From the NCBI GenBank assembly GCA_965237785.1, contig OZ250159.1:3286001-3350000 (forward strand): DNA of 64,000 bases, in the 5' to 3' direction. Both the position numbers and the translations under genes were made by a program. This stretch comes from UBA6522 sp965237785. GTDB taxonomy: Bacteria > Pseudomonadota > Gammaproteobacteria > Steroidobacterales > Rariloculaceae. Each line of letters opens with the position of its first letter. Position 1 is the stretch's first letter. Shown in pieces: positions 43,915-52,256 of this stretch. Under the pieces are notes generated by a model. It saw only the letters and a program-made list of their open reading frames with translations. It was not told where the DNA came from and made no database searches.

Positions 43915-44834
43915 ACCTCGATACGCTGAACTTCAACTTCATGGGCGCCCGCCGTATCGCGTTGACGGTATCCGCGGTTGTACTCGCGCTGTCCATGGGA
44001 TCGCTGCTCACCCGGGGCCTGAATTTCGGCCTCGACTTTACCGGTGGCGACCTGCTCGAACTCACCTATGCAGGCGAGGCCGACCTTGCCGGGATTCGCG
44101 CTGCCCTGACCGAGGAAGGGTTTGAAAACCCGCTGGTGCAGAATTTCGGCACGGTCAGCGACGTCCTCGTCCGTTTGCCGCTGCAGGAAGACGCCGAACC
44201 AAGCGAAACCCGCGACCGGATCCTCGGCGCGCTGGAGGCGCACGATCCAACCGTTGAGTTGCGCCGCTTCGAGTTCGTCGGACCGCAGGTCGGCGAGGAA
44301 CTTACCGAGCGAGGCGGACTGGCGTTGTTGATCGCGCTGGTACTGATCTTCATCTACGTCATGCTGCGGTTCCGGTGGAAGTTTGCCGCCGGCACGATAT
44401 TCGCGCTGGTGCACGATGTCATTGTCGTGGTGGGGTTTTTCTCGCTCTTCGGCGTCGGATTCGACCTGACGATCCTCGCGGCGATTCTCGCCACCATCGG
44501 CTATTCGCTCAACGACACCATTGTTGTCTTCGACCGGATTCGCGAGAATTTCCGGCTGATGCGCCGGGGGACGGCCGAAGAGGTGATCAATCGGTCCATC
44601 AATCAGATGCTGGGCCGCACCATGATTACCAGTTTCACCACCTTGCTGGTCTTGATCTGCCTGTTCATTCTCGGCGGCGAGACGGTTTCCGGGTTCGCCC
44701 TGGCGCTCATCGTCGGCGTCGTGGTCGGGACCTATTCGTCGATCTATGTCGCCAGCGCATCGGCGTTGGCGCTGAACGTCTCCCCCGGGGATCTCATTCC
44801 GCCGAAGCGAGAAGAGATCGACTCGCTGCCCTAG
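43911..44834 (+). CDS. secF: Protein translocase subunit SecF
   Basis: The 307-residue protein starts with TTG overlapping the secD stop (TTGA), giving LNLDTLNFNFMGARRIALT; this length matches SecF better than the ATG ten codons in. It has 'FGLDFTGGDLLELTY', 'VGPQVGEELTERGGLALLIA', 'ALVHDVIVVVGFFSLFGVGF' and 'ATIGYSLNDTIVVFDRIREN'. It forms the SecDF complex with the upstream product. A hairpin lies just beyond the stop. Confidence 0.97.
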   Translation: MNLDTLNFNFMGARRIALTVSAVVLALSMGSLLTRGLNFGLDFTGGDLLELTYAGEADLAGIRAALTEEGFENPLVQNFGTVSDVLVRLPLQEDAEPSETRDRILGALEAHDPTVELRRFEFVGPQVGEELTERGGLALLIALVLIFIYVMLRFRWKFAAGTIFALVHDVIVVVGFFSLFGVGFDLTILAAILATIGYSLNDTIVVFDRIRENFRLMRRGTAEEVINRSINQMLGRTMITSFTTLLVLICLFILGGETVSGFALALIVGVVVGTYSSIYVASASALALNVSPGDLIPPKREEIDSLP

Positions 44835-44865
44835 TGTCCTGTCCCGTAAGTTCCTGCCAATTCAG

Positions 44866-44893
44866 ACTGAGATAGGCGGGCTACGAGCCCGTC
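44866..44893. terminator. Hairpin between convergent secF and suhB
   Basis: CGGGCT-ACG-AGCCCG (44877-44891) is a perfect 6-bp stem with a 3-base loop, preceded by ACTGAGATAGG. It contains the suhB stop (TAG on the minus strand) and resembles the hairpin at 3431-3445. No U-run follows, so terminator function is tentative; the preceding bases resemble the dispersed repeat. Confidence 0.45.
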
Positions 44894-45675
44894 GGCACGA
44901 ACGGCGCGAGCGCCTTGGAAAGCGCCGCGTAGACCTTTGGGGTGCCGGCGACAACATCGCCGCTTTCCAGAAACCTGTCCGTGCCATGATAGTCGCTGAT
45001 GCGCCCGCCGGCCTCGCGAACCATCAACGCCCCCGCCGCCACATCCCAGGGCTTGAGTCCGAGTTCCCAGAACCCGTCGACGCGCCCTGCCGCGACATAG
45101 CACAGGTCGAGCGCCGCGGATCCTGCGCGGCGCACGCCCGCATTGTTGAGGATGACGGCCTTGAGCATGCCGACGTAATCGTCTAGATGTTCCTTGTTGG
45201 CGCGATACGGGAATCCCGTTGCCAACAGCGCCTGGTGCAGACGCAGGTGTTTGCTGACGCGTATCCTGCGGCCGTCCAGTTGTGCGCCCTGCCCGCGGCT
45301 CGCCGTGAACACCTCCTGTCGATGCGGGTCATAGACCACGCCATGCTCCAACTGGCCCGCACGGCTCACGGCGATGGAAACCGCAAAGACCGGGAACCCA
45401 TGAAGGTAGTTGGTGGTCCCGTCCAGGGGATCGATGATCCACTGGTATTCGTGCTCGCCCTGCCGGCCGCTTTCCTCGGCCAGTATCGAATGCTCCGGAT
45501 AGTACTCGCGAATCACGTCGATGATGGCTTCCTCCGCGAAGCGGTCGACCTGGCTGACGAATTCGTTGCGCCCCTTGTCGACAACTTCCAGCGCCTCAAG
45601 CCTGTTGACGTAGCGCATCATGATCGCCCCCGCCTCGCGGGCCGCACGAACTGCGATATTGACCATTGCGTGCAT
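44881..45675 (-). CDS. suhB: Inositol-1-monophosphatase SuhB
   Basis: The 264-residue protein starts MHAMVNIAVRAAREAG, as in gammaproteobacterial SuhB. It has the metal sites 'SILAEESGRQG', 'WIIDPLDGTTNYLHGFP' and 'FWELGLKPWDVAAGALMVRE'. It hydrolyses inositol phosphates and in enterobacteria also assists rRNA transcription as part of the antitermination complex. It is divergent from trmJ, an arrangement conserved in the class. Confidence 0.97.
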   Translation of the reverse strand: MHAMVNIAVRAAREAGAIMMRYVNRLEALEVVDKGRNEFVSQVDRFAEEAIIDVIREYYPEHSILAEESGRQGEHEYQWIIDPLDGTTNYLHGFPVFAVSIAVSRAGQLEHGVVYDPHRQEVFTASRGQGAQLDGRRIRVSKHLRLHQALLATGFPYRANKEHLDDYVGMLKAVILNNAGVRRAGSAALDLCYVAAGRVDGFWELGLKPWDVAAGALMVREAGGRISDYHGTDRFLESGDVVAGTPKVYAALSKALAPFVPTGS

Positions 45676-45757
45676 AGGCGTATGGGTGATCGGAACGGAA
45701 TGCCGGCGGCGGGAGAGTAGAATACCCGCCGAAGAGAATACGTCCACACGGTCAAGA

Positions 45758-46503
45758 ATGCACGTTCCGGTACGCATCGTCCTCGTCGAAACCTCCCATC
45801 CGGGCAATATCGGCGCCAGCGCCCGCGCCATGAAGACCATGGGCCTGGAGGAACTGGTGCTGGTGGCTCCGCATGACTTTCCCAGCGCCGAAGCTACCGC
45901 CCGGGCGTCCGGGGCTGACGACGTGCTCGCCCGCGCCCGGGTGGTCGATTCGCTGGCCGAGGCGATCGCCGACTGCGGCTTCGTGGCGGGCGCCAGCGCC
46001 CGGCTCCGGCGGCTTGCCTGGCCGGTGGTCGATCCGCGCCGCTGTGCCAGCGGCGCTTTGGGAACACGCTGCCGAAGACCCCCGTGGCCGTGGTATTCGG
46101 ACCCGAGCAGTCGGGCATGACCAACCAGGACCTGGGCCGCTGCCACCAGTTGGTGCATATTCCGGCGAATCCCGTCTACGGTTCCCTGAACGTCGCCATG
46201 GCGGTACAGGTGCTCTGCTACGAACTGCGGATGGCCGGGCTGGAACGGGAATCGGTACAGGATGCAGGAGCGCGGGAACCTGCCGGAGCTGAGCCGCCCC
46301 CCGCCACTGCCGGGGAACTCGAAGGGTTTCACCGGCACCTCGAGGGGGCGTTGAGTGCCGCGGGATTTCTGAAGACGGATCACTCCAGGCAACTCAAACT
46401 GAGATTGCGCCGGATCTTTCGGCGCAGCCGCCTGGACCGCAACGAGGTCAACATATTGCGAGGCGTCCTGACGGCGCTGGACGGAAAACACGAGGACGGT
46501 TGA
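45758..46503 (+). pseudogene. trmJ: tRNA 2'-O-methyltransferase TrmJ gene with one frameshift
   Basis: The first frame gives 'RIVLVETSHPGNIGASARAM', 'VLVAPHDFPSAEATARASGA' and 'RLAWPVVDPR'. The second gives 'PVAVVFGPEQSGMTNQDLGR', 'IPANPVYGSLNVAMAVQVLC' and a C-terminal helical tail. Both are TrmJ (SpoU family, methylates position 32). The frame changes by one base between about 46040 and 46080. With a correct base the protein would be about 248 residues, normal for TrmJ. Either a true inactivation or a sequence error; the adjacent iscS shows the same kind of defect, which favours error. Confidence 0.85.
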
Positions 46504-47674
46504 GTGGCTCACGTCGAAATCTACCTGGACTACGCGGCGACCACCCCCGTGGACGAGCGCGTCATTGCGAAGATGACCGAATGCCTGGGACCGGGGGGCG
46601 ACTCGGCCAATCCATCCTCCTCCCACCCCCCCGGGCGCCGCGCCAAGGCCCGCGTGGAGGAGGCGCGCGCCCAAATTGCCCGGCGCGTAGGCGTTTCCCC
46701 CGATACACTCTGGTTCACTTCCGGAGCGACCGAGTCGGACAACATGGCCCTGCTGGGCGCCATGGAGGCAAACCGACACCGCGGCCGACACCTGATTACG
46801 TCCTCGCTGGAGCACAAGGCCGTACTGGATACGGCTGTCGCGCTGCGCAGCCCAGGGCGTCGAGGTGACCTTCGTGGATCACGGCGCCGACGGCGTCATC
46901 GACCCGGAGGCGGTCGCGGAAGCCCTTCGCGACGACACCGTGCTGGTCTCCATCATGCACGTCAACAACGAAACCGGCGTACTTCAGGACATCGCCGCCA
47001 TCGGCGCCCGGTGCCGGGAGCGCGGCGTGCTGTTGCATGTGGACGCGGCCCAAAGCACCGGCAAGGTACCGCTGAGACTTGGCGATTGGCCGGTGGACCT
47101 GGCCTCGCTGACCGCTCACAAGACGTATGGTCCCATGGGAATCGGTGCGATCTATATTCGCAAGGGGGTGAACCTCAAACCGCTGATTTACGGCGGTGAA
47201 CAGGAGGGCGGCTATCGACCGGGCACGCTTGCAACGCACCAGATCGTCGGTTTCGGCGCGGCGTTCGAGCTGGCCGACCCGGATCGTGAAGGACCGCAAC
47301 TGGCCAACCGGCGTGACCGGCTTTGGAACGGATTGCGGGCCATCGAGGGAGCGCGTCTGAACGGCCATCCCACGCAGCGCTCCCCCCATGTGCTCAATGT
47401 GACGTTTCCGGGCATCCAGGGCGACAGTCTGCAACTGGCCGTAGCCGAAGTTGCGGTCTCCGCGGGTTCGGCCTGTAATTCGGATGTGCCCGAGCCGTCC
47501 CACGTATTGCGGGCCATGGGGCTGAGTGACGCGCTGGCGGCTGCGACGCTGCGCTTCAGCGTCGGCCGATTCACCACCGAGGCCGAGATCGACCATGTGG
47601 TATCCCGAATGCAGGCAGAGGCCGCCCGCCTCAGAAATCTGGCCCACGGCGCCCCTCCATGGACCGTTGAGTGA
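46504..47674 (+). pseudogene. iscS: Cysteine desulfurase IscS gene with one frameshift
   Basis: Frame one gives 'IYLDYAATTPVDERVIAKM', 'WFTSGATESDNMALLGAM' and 'SSLEHKAVLDTAVALR'. The shifted frame continues 'VEVTFVDHGADGVIDPEAVA', 'VSIMHVNNETGVLQDIAAIG', 'SLTAHKTYGPMGIGAIYIRK' (PLP lysine), 'EQEGGYRPGTL' and 'VSAGSACNSDVPEPSHVLRA' (active Cys loop). The shift is near 46845-46852 (CTGCGCAGCCCAGGG). All catalytic parts are present, and IscS is close to essential, so a sequencing or assembly error is the likelier reading. It starts with GTG right after the trmJ stop; no iscR lies between. Confidence 0.88.
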
Positions 47675-47781
47675 TTCCCTGCCGGCGCGCACTTGAGCGA
47701 TTCCCGGCCTGCCCGATCTTTTCACCGATGCATGGAGCGCGGGTGTCGAGTCACCGTAGCTGCCGATGATGAGCAGAAATT

Positions 47782-47822
47782 GGCCGCCACGGTAGAAGTT
47801 GGTGAGATATCCAAGCTAGACT
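47782..47822. repeat. Half copy of the dispersed repeat between iscS and the iscU-like gene
   Basis: GAAGTTGGTGAGATATCC followed by AAGCTAGACTACCC matches the right arm of the copy at 25793-25863 (GTTGGTGAGATACCCC, CTAG). The spacer of 160 bases is unusual inside an isc operon and otherwise holds no gene. Confidence 0.55.
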
Positions 47823-47834
47823 ACCCGCATTCAC

Positions 47835-48212
47835 ATGGATTACGACTCCCAGGTGCGGCTGCGGTTTCTGTCGGCGCATCGGTCCGGGCCATTGGACGAG
47901 GTTGCTCCGGAACTGGTTTCCGGCGAGGCTGAAGATCGAACGCTGAACGTTTGGATCCGGTTCCAGGTCAAAGTGCTCGACGGTATCATTCGCACCGTCC
48001 GCTACAACGTCTACGGCTGCCCGCACACGGTGGCGGCCGCGGAATGGACGGCCGAGTGGCTGGAAGGCCGCCCCGCCTCGGCGCTTTGTGAACTGGAGAT
48101 GCGGACACGCCGCCAAGCGTTGGGCGTGCCGGTGGAAAAGTTGGGCAACCTGTTGCTCGTGGAGGATGCGCTGGCGGTGTGCCAACGGAAACTCGATGTA
48201 CGGAATAACTGA
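47835..48212 (+). CDS. IscU-like Fe-S scaffold, divergent
   Basis: The 125-residue protein matches the NifU_N/IscU fold in its second half: 'VRYNVYGCPHTVAAAEWTAE', then 'WLEGRPASALCELE' and 'LLLVEDALAVCQRKL'. Canonical IscU has three cluster Cys residues and an Asp; here the N-terminal 'PxCGD' loop is absent, leaving Cys62 at the 'GCx' position, Cys89 and Cys116. Position between iscS and iscA supports a scaffold role, but the ligand set must differ. It lies 3 bases before iscA. Confidence 0.65.
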   Translation: MDYDSQVRLRFLSAHRSGPLDEVAPELVSGEAEDRTLNVWIRFQVKVLDGIIRTVRYNVYGCPHTVAAAEWTAEWLEGRPASALCELEMRTRRQALGVPVEKLGNLLLVEDALAVCQRKLDVRNN

Positions 48213-48215
48213 AAG

Positions 48216-48539
48216 ATGTCGATTTCATTGACCGACAGCGCGGCCGATCGCGTACGCAGCTACCTGGAACGTCGCGGATGCGGCGTCGGCCTGCGCATCG
48301 GTATCAAGAGGACCGGTTGCTCCGGGTATGCATACGTCATCGACTACGCGGACGCCATCGATCCGGCTGACACCGTGTTCCATGAATCAGGCGTCACCGT
48401 GGTGGTGGACAACGACAGTCTGAAGCTCATCGACGGAACTCAGGTGGACTTCATCAAGGAAGGACTCAACGAAGCATTCAAGTTCCGCAATCCGAACGTC
48501 AAGGGCGAATGCGGCTGCGGCGAAAGCTTCAGTATCTAG
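48216..48539 (+). CDS. iscA: Fe-S assembly A-type carrier IscA
   Basis: The 107-residue protein has 'ISLTDSAADRVRSYLERRG', 'LRIGIKRTGCSGYAYVIDYA' and the terminal 'NPNVKGECGCGESFSI', giving the three conserved Cys of A-type carriers. It passes Fe-S clusters to target proteins. ndk follows after 12 bases; hscB, hscA and fdx, usual here, are absent. Confidence 0.95.
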   Translation: MSISLTDSAADRVRSYLERRGCGVGLRIGIKRTGCSGYAYVIDYADAIDPADTVFHESGVTVVVDNDSLKLIDGTQVDFIKEGLNEAFKFRNPNVKGECGCGESFSI

Positions 48540-48551
48540 ACAGGGACGAGC

Positions 48552-48983
48552 ATGGCAACTGAACGGACTCTTTCCATCGTCAAACCCGATGGCGTACAGA
48601 AAAACGTCATAGGCGAAATCTACCGCCGCTTCGAGCAGGGCGGGCTGCGGATCGTTGCGGCGAAAATGCTGCATTTGACGAAATCACAGGCCGAGGGCTT
48701 CTACGACGTCCACCGGCACCGGCCCTTCTATCGGGAACTGGTGGACTACATGACTTCCGGGCCGGTGATGGTTCAGGTGCTCAAGGGCGAGGACGCGATT
48801 CGCAGGAATCGCGAGATCATGGGTGCGACGAACCCGGCGGACGCCGACCCCGGTACCATTCGGGCCGACTTTGCCGAGTCCATTCAGGAAAACGCCGTGC
48901 ACGGATCCGACGGTTCGGATACCGCGGTTCGGGAAATCGAATTCTTTTTCGACGGTGCCGAGATTTGCAGGCGCACACGCTAA
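48552..48983 (+). CDS. ndk: Nucleoside diphosphate kinase
   Basis: The 143-residue enzyme has 'ERTLSIVKPDGVQKNVIGEI', 'FYDVHRHRPFYRELVDYMTS', 'NPADADPGTIRADFAESIQE' and the phospho-His in 'NAVHGSDGSDTAVREI'. It balances nucleoside triphosphates. GGGACGAGC precedes the ATG. The end overlaps rlmN by 19 bases. Confidence 0.98.
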   Translation: MATERTLSIVKPDGVQKNVIGEIYRRFEQGGLRIVAAKMLHLTKSQAEGFYDVHRHRPFYRELVDYMTSGPVMVQVLKGEDAIRRNREIMGATNPADADPGTIRADFAESIQENAVHGSDGSDTAVREIEFFFDGAEICRRTR

Positions 48984-50101
48984 GCGCGATCGAATCCGTC
49001 GACCCGGCGCCGGAGAGGCTCAAGCTCGTCGGCCTCGCCCCGGACGTGCTGGCAGACTTCTTCGAGGGCATTGGCGAGAAACCCTACCGGGCGCGACAGA
49101 TCATGCGTTGGGTCTACGGGCGCGGTGTTCTCGACTTCGCCGATATGACCGACCTCAGCTTGCGGTTGCGCAAGCAGCTACAGCAGATCGCTTGCCTCGA
49201 CATCCCCAAGGCTGTGCGGGTGGAGAATTCCGCCGACGGTACCCGGAAATGGCTGGTGGACGTGGGTGGCGCCCAGGCCGTGGAAACCGTCTATATCCCC
49301 GAACCGAACCGCTCGACGCTGTGCATTTCCTCCCAGGCCGGATGCGCCCTGGACTGCTCCTTCTGTGCGACGGGCCAGCAGGGATTCAACCGCAATCTCC
49401 AAGCCGTCGAAATCCTGGGCCAGGTTCTGCTCGCCAATCGGGCACTCGGGTCGCCGTCGGCGATCACCAATGTCGTATTCATGGGTATGGGCGAGCCGCT
49501 TGCCAACTACCGGCACGTGGTCCCGGTGGCTAAGTTGCTAACCGATGATCATGGGCTGGGGCTGTCGCGCCGCCGGGTGACCATCAGCACCGCGGGTCTG
49601 GTCCCGCAGATCCGGCGGCTGGCGGCGGACTGCAACGTCGCGCTGGCCGTGTCGCTGCATGCCGCTACCGACGAGGTTCGCGACGTGTTGGTGCCCATCA
49701 ACCGTCGTCATCGTATCGCCGAACTCCTGCGCGCCTGCTGGACGTATGCCGAGGGATTGGCTTCCCGGCAGATCACCTTCGAGTACGTCATGCTCGACGG
49801 CGTGAACGACTCCCTGCAGGATGCGCGGCGCCTGGCCAAGCTGTTGCGCGACCGCCCCGCCAAGGTCAATCTCATCCCGTTCAACTCGTTCCCCGGTGCG
49901 GCTTACCGGTGCTCGCCGCCGGAGGTCATCGAACGGTTTTGCGCGCAACTGCGCACGAGCGGAATCGTGGCGACAATACGCCGCACCCGGGGGGACGATA
50001 TTGCCGCGGCGTGCGGCCAACTGGCTGGCCGAGTGCAGAACCGCGTGCGCGTTCGGCTGGGGGAAAAAAAACTCAGGGCAGCGAGCGTATGCGCGCCGTA
50101 A
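48965..50101 (+). CDS. rlmN: Dual-specificity 23S rRNA/tRNA adenine-C2 methyltransferase RlmN
   Basis: The 378-residue radical-SAM enzyme starts with TTG within ndk. It has the cluster motif 'GCALDCSFCATG' (C-x3-C-x2-C), 'FMGMGEPLANY', 'GLSRRRVTISTAGLVPQIRR', 'NVALAVSLHAATDEVRD' and a C-terminal 'RTRGDDIAAACGQLAG' with the methyl-carrying Cys. It modifies A2503 of 23S rRNA and A37 of some tRNAs. It is part of the conserved ndk-rlmN-pilW-rodZ block. Confidence 0.97.
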   Translation: MQAHTLSAIESVDPAPERLKLVGLAPDVLADFFEGIGEKPYRARQIMRWVYGRGVLDFADMTDLSLRLRKQLQQIACLDIPKAVRVENSADGTRKWLVDVGGAQAVETVYIPEPNRSTLCISSQAGCALDCSFCATGQQGFNRNLQAVEILGQVLLANRALGSPSAITNVVFMGMGEPLANYRHVVPVAKLLTDDHGLGLSRRRVTISTAGLVPQIRRLAADCNVALAVSLHAATDEVRDVLVPINRRHRIAELLRACWTYAEGLASRQITFEYVMLDGVNDSLQDARRLAKLLRDRPAKVNLIPFNSFPGAAYRCSPPEVIERFCAQLRTSGIVATIRRTRGDDIAAACGQLAGRVQNRVRVRLGEKKLRAASVCAP

Positions 50102-50868
50102 GCCGATTGCTGCCGCCAAGTCTGGCCGGACTGCTGCTCTGTCAAGGTTGCGTGAACTCGGTGACGTCCAGCGCCTTGCCTGGCGGATCCGATAGCGACG
50201 CGGCTGTCGCGAATCTCAATCTTGGTGCGGCTTATTTTCGCGACGGTCGTCTGCAACTGGCGCTTGAACGACTGGATCGGGCCCTGGAGCATGATCCGCG
50301 GCTCGCCGAAGCGCACAGCACGATAGCGATTGTTTACGACCAGTTGGGAGAAACCGAGGAAGCGCGGAACCACTACCGGCGGGCAATCCGGCTGGCACCG
50401 GACAATCCGGCGACGGCGAACAGTTACGGCGTGTTTCTCTGTCGCTGGGAGCAGTGGGACGATGCCGAGCGGCAGTTCATGCGCGCCGCCCGAAATCCAC
50501 GTTACCCGACACCGGAAGCGGCGTTTACCAATGCTGGCATCTGCGCCCGTAGCGCCGGCGACGGGATCAAGGCGGAACGGTACTTTCGCGAGGCGCTGGG
50601 CCGAAATCCGGCCTATCCGGATGGGCTTTTCAATATGGCTTCGCTGGCGTTCGGTAACGGTGATGCCAACTCGGCGCAGGTTTTCATTCGCCGCCATCTG
50701 GAGTCCGCGCCCGACAATCCACAGGTAATCTTGCTATGTTTCCAGGTGGAGACCTATCTCGGTAACATGGCTGACGCCCAGCGCTGTGCGACCAGATTGC
50801 GAGACCAATTTTCCGAAACCGCCGAAATGGCGCAACTTGACCGGTTCGAACATGGTGGAGAACGCTGA
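50089..50868 (+). CDS. pilW: TPR lipoprotein PilW/PilF (type IV pilus biogenesis)
   Basis: The 259-residue protein has a lipobox ('LLCQGC') and TPR units: 'NLNLGAAYFRDGRLQLALER', 'AEAHSTIAIVYDQLGETEEA', 'ATANSYGVFLCRWEQWDDAE' and 'AAFTNAGICARSAGDGIKAE'. In pseudomonads PilF helps PilQ secretin reach the outer membrane. It overlaps rlmN by 13 bases and rodZ by 17. Pilus genes themselves are not in the window. Confidence 0.9.
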   Translation: MRAVSRLLPPSLAGLLLCQGCVNSVTSSALPGGSDSDAAVANLNLGAAYFRDGRLQLALERLDRALEHDPRLAEAHSTIAIVYDQLGETEEARNHYRRAIRLAPDNPATANSYGVFLCRWEQWDDAERQFMRAARNPRYPTPEAAFTNAGICARSAGDGIKAERYFREALGRNPAYPDGLFNMASLAFGNGDANSAQVFIRRHLESAPDNPQVILLCFQVETYLGNMADAQRCATRLRDQFSETAEMAQLDRFEHGGER

Positions 50869-51796
50869 AACAATCATTTCGGAGGAGCAGCCTGCCGAAG
50901 AGGAATACACGACGCTGGGCACAGTATTGACTGCAGCCCGGCAGGCGCGTGGTCTGTCGATCGAGCAGATTTCCTCGGAATTGCGGATCGAATCGCGCTT
51001 TCTGACGGCGCTGGAAGAAGACGATCTCGAACTCTTCGCAGCGCCGGTATTCGTAAAAGGCTACATAAGGCACCTCGCCCACCGGTACGAACTCGAATAC
51101 GAGGACTTGCTTGCCCGGTATACCCGGCAGACGGATGTGGGCGACGCTCCGGTAACGTTCAATGAGCCGATCCGCACGAGCAGCGCGTATTACGTCCCGT
51201 GGCTCGTCGGAGGGTTGATACTCGTACTGGGCATTCCGGCAATATGGTTCACGTGGGGCAGCGGAAATCCCTTTTCCAGTCTGATTCCTTCAGGTCAGGA
51301 AGAGCCGGGGCCGCCGGCGGAAATTGAGACGGCCCCGTTCAACGCTGAGGAATCGCCCGAGCCGGGCGCAACTGCGGCAACGGCCGCGCTGCCCGGCGCC
51401 GCGGAGATCCTGAACCCGGCGGTGGATCCCCTGGACCCGGTCGTGGAATCCCTGGACCCGTTGGCTGAGCCCGCGGAGGATGCGCCGTCCGTCCCGGTCG
51501 ACGCTACGGCGGGGGGTACACCGGCACCGGACGCGGCGGTCGCACCGACGGGGCAGATCGTCATGAACTTCGAAGAAGATTGCTGGACGGAAATCACCGA
51601 CGGCGATGGCAATGCGCTCCATTACGCCATCGGCAACGCCGGGACGACTTTGGATATTGACGGCGCCTTTCCCCTGTCGTTTTTGCTGGGGAACCCCTCC
51701 GGTGTTCAGTTGTCGATCAACGATCAGCCCTACCCCATCCCCGCGCCCCCCGATAACGAATCCACGGTTCGGTTCGTCGTCCCCGAGGCTCCCTGA
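50852..51796 (+). CDS. rodZ: Cytoskeletal/shape protein RodZ
   Basis: The 314-residue protein has an N-terminal helix-turn-helix ('LGTVLTAARQARGLSIEQIS', 'FVKGYIRHLAHRYELEYEDL'), one membrane helix (VPWLVGGLILVLGIPAIWF), a Pro/Ala/Glu-rich periplasmic linker, and the C-terminal DUF4115 domain ('MNFEEDCWTEITDGDGNALH', 'FLLGNPSGVQLSINDQPYPI'). It links MreB to the cell wall machinery. ispG normally follows; here the frame is followed by mobile-element debris. Confidence 0.95.
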   Translation: MVENAETIISEEQPAEEEYTTLGTVLTAARQARGLSIEQISSELRIESRFLTALEEDDLELFAAPVFVKGYIRHLAHRYELEYEDLLARYTRQTDVGDAPVTFNEPIRTSSAYYVPWLVGGLILVLGIPAIWFTWGSGNPFSSLIPSGQEEPGPPAEIETAPFNAEESPEPGATAATAALPGAAEILNPAVDPLDPVVESLDPLAEPAEDAPSVPVDATAGGTPAPDAAVAPTGQIVMNFEEDCWTEITDGDGNALHYAIGNAGTTLDIDGAFPLSFLLGNPSGVQLSINDQPYPIPAPPDNESTVRFVVPEAP

Positions 51797-51851
51797 AGCC
51801 AATGGCGCAACCGATTGCCGCACCGGCCACGGCCGCAGGTGCCCGGAGTAT

Positions 51852-51945
51852 GCGGGTTACCCCGGATAGCCCACGATTGTTCGCAGCGAGTGCGTGGAGG
51901 CGCCGCGGCGATCGCAGCAGGAGATTGGTGAGACATGCGGGTTTA
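51852..51945. repeat. Degenerate copy of the dispersed repeat
   Basis: TACCCCGGATAGCCCACGAT at the left, then CGCAGCGAGTGCGTGGAGG and GCGGCGATCGCAGCAGGAG, and GATTGGTGAGACATGCGGGT at the right, mirror the arms and loop of the copy at 25793. It lies between rodZ and the integrase remnant. Confidence 0.45.
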
Positions 51946-52060
51946 AACACAACCCTGTATTGGGACCGGGAGTTGCCGGGATTCGGTGTGCGGGCGTACG
52001 CCACGGGAAGCAAGGTCTACGTGGCGCCCAGCAAGGATCGGTATCCGCGGTGCATCGTAG
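51909..52060 (+). pseudogene. Remnant of a tyrosine integrase N-terminus (Arm DNA-binding domain)
   Basis: The frame reads 'RSRRLVRHAGLNTTLYWDR', then 'ELPGFGVRAYATGSKVYVA'. Phage-type integrases begin with this kind of domain ('..YWD.ELPGFGVRV..SG.KTYV'). No catalytic domain follows; the frame soon becomes unrelated sequence. It marks the left border of the block inserted between rodZ and hisS. Confidence 0.65.
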
Positions 52061-52256
52061 AGTCTGAGCGAACTCCGGAAGTCGTCTCCGCACGAGTATT
52101 TTCGAAACACCAAGGCACTGCCCCTATCAGTCCCACATGCTCTGAACCCGCACACCCCGTTGACCCGTAACGATGATTTTCGGTAGCATGATGCTTCTTT
52201 GAGATCGTCCCCGCTTGGGCCGAGGGGTTCGGGCGGCAGGGCAAGGAGGAAAAACA
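52061..52256. other. Spacer between integrase remnant and cupin gene
   Basis: No gene is visible. AAGGAGGAAAAAC at the right end is a strong ribosome site for the cupin gene. The sequence around 52140-52200 may hold its promoter, but no clear -35/-10 pair was identified. Confidence 0.3.

Noticed and set aside
44835..44865. TGTCCTGTCCCGTAAGTTCC after secF as an insertion-sequence end
   Set aside because: It resembles IS ends I have seen but has no inverted partner nearby; evidence is too weak.
51802..52170. A 122-residue frame after rodZ as a gene
   Set aside because: Only the middle resembles an integrase Arm domain; both ends are repeat-derived or unrelated, so it is listed as a remnant.
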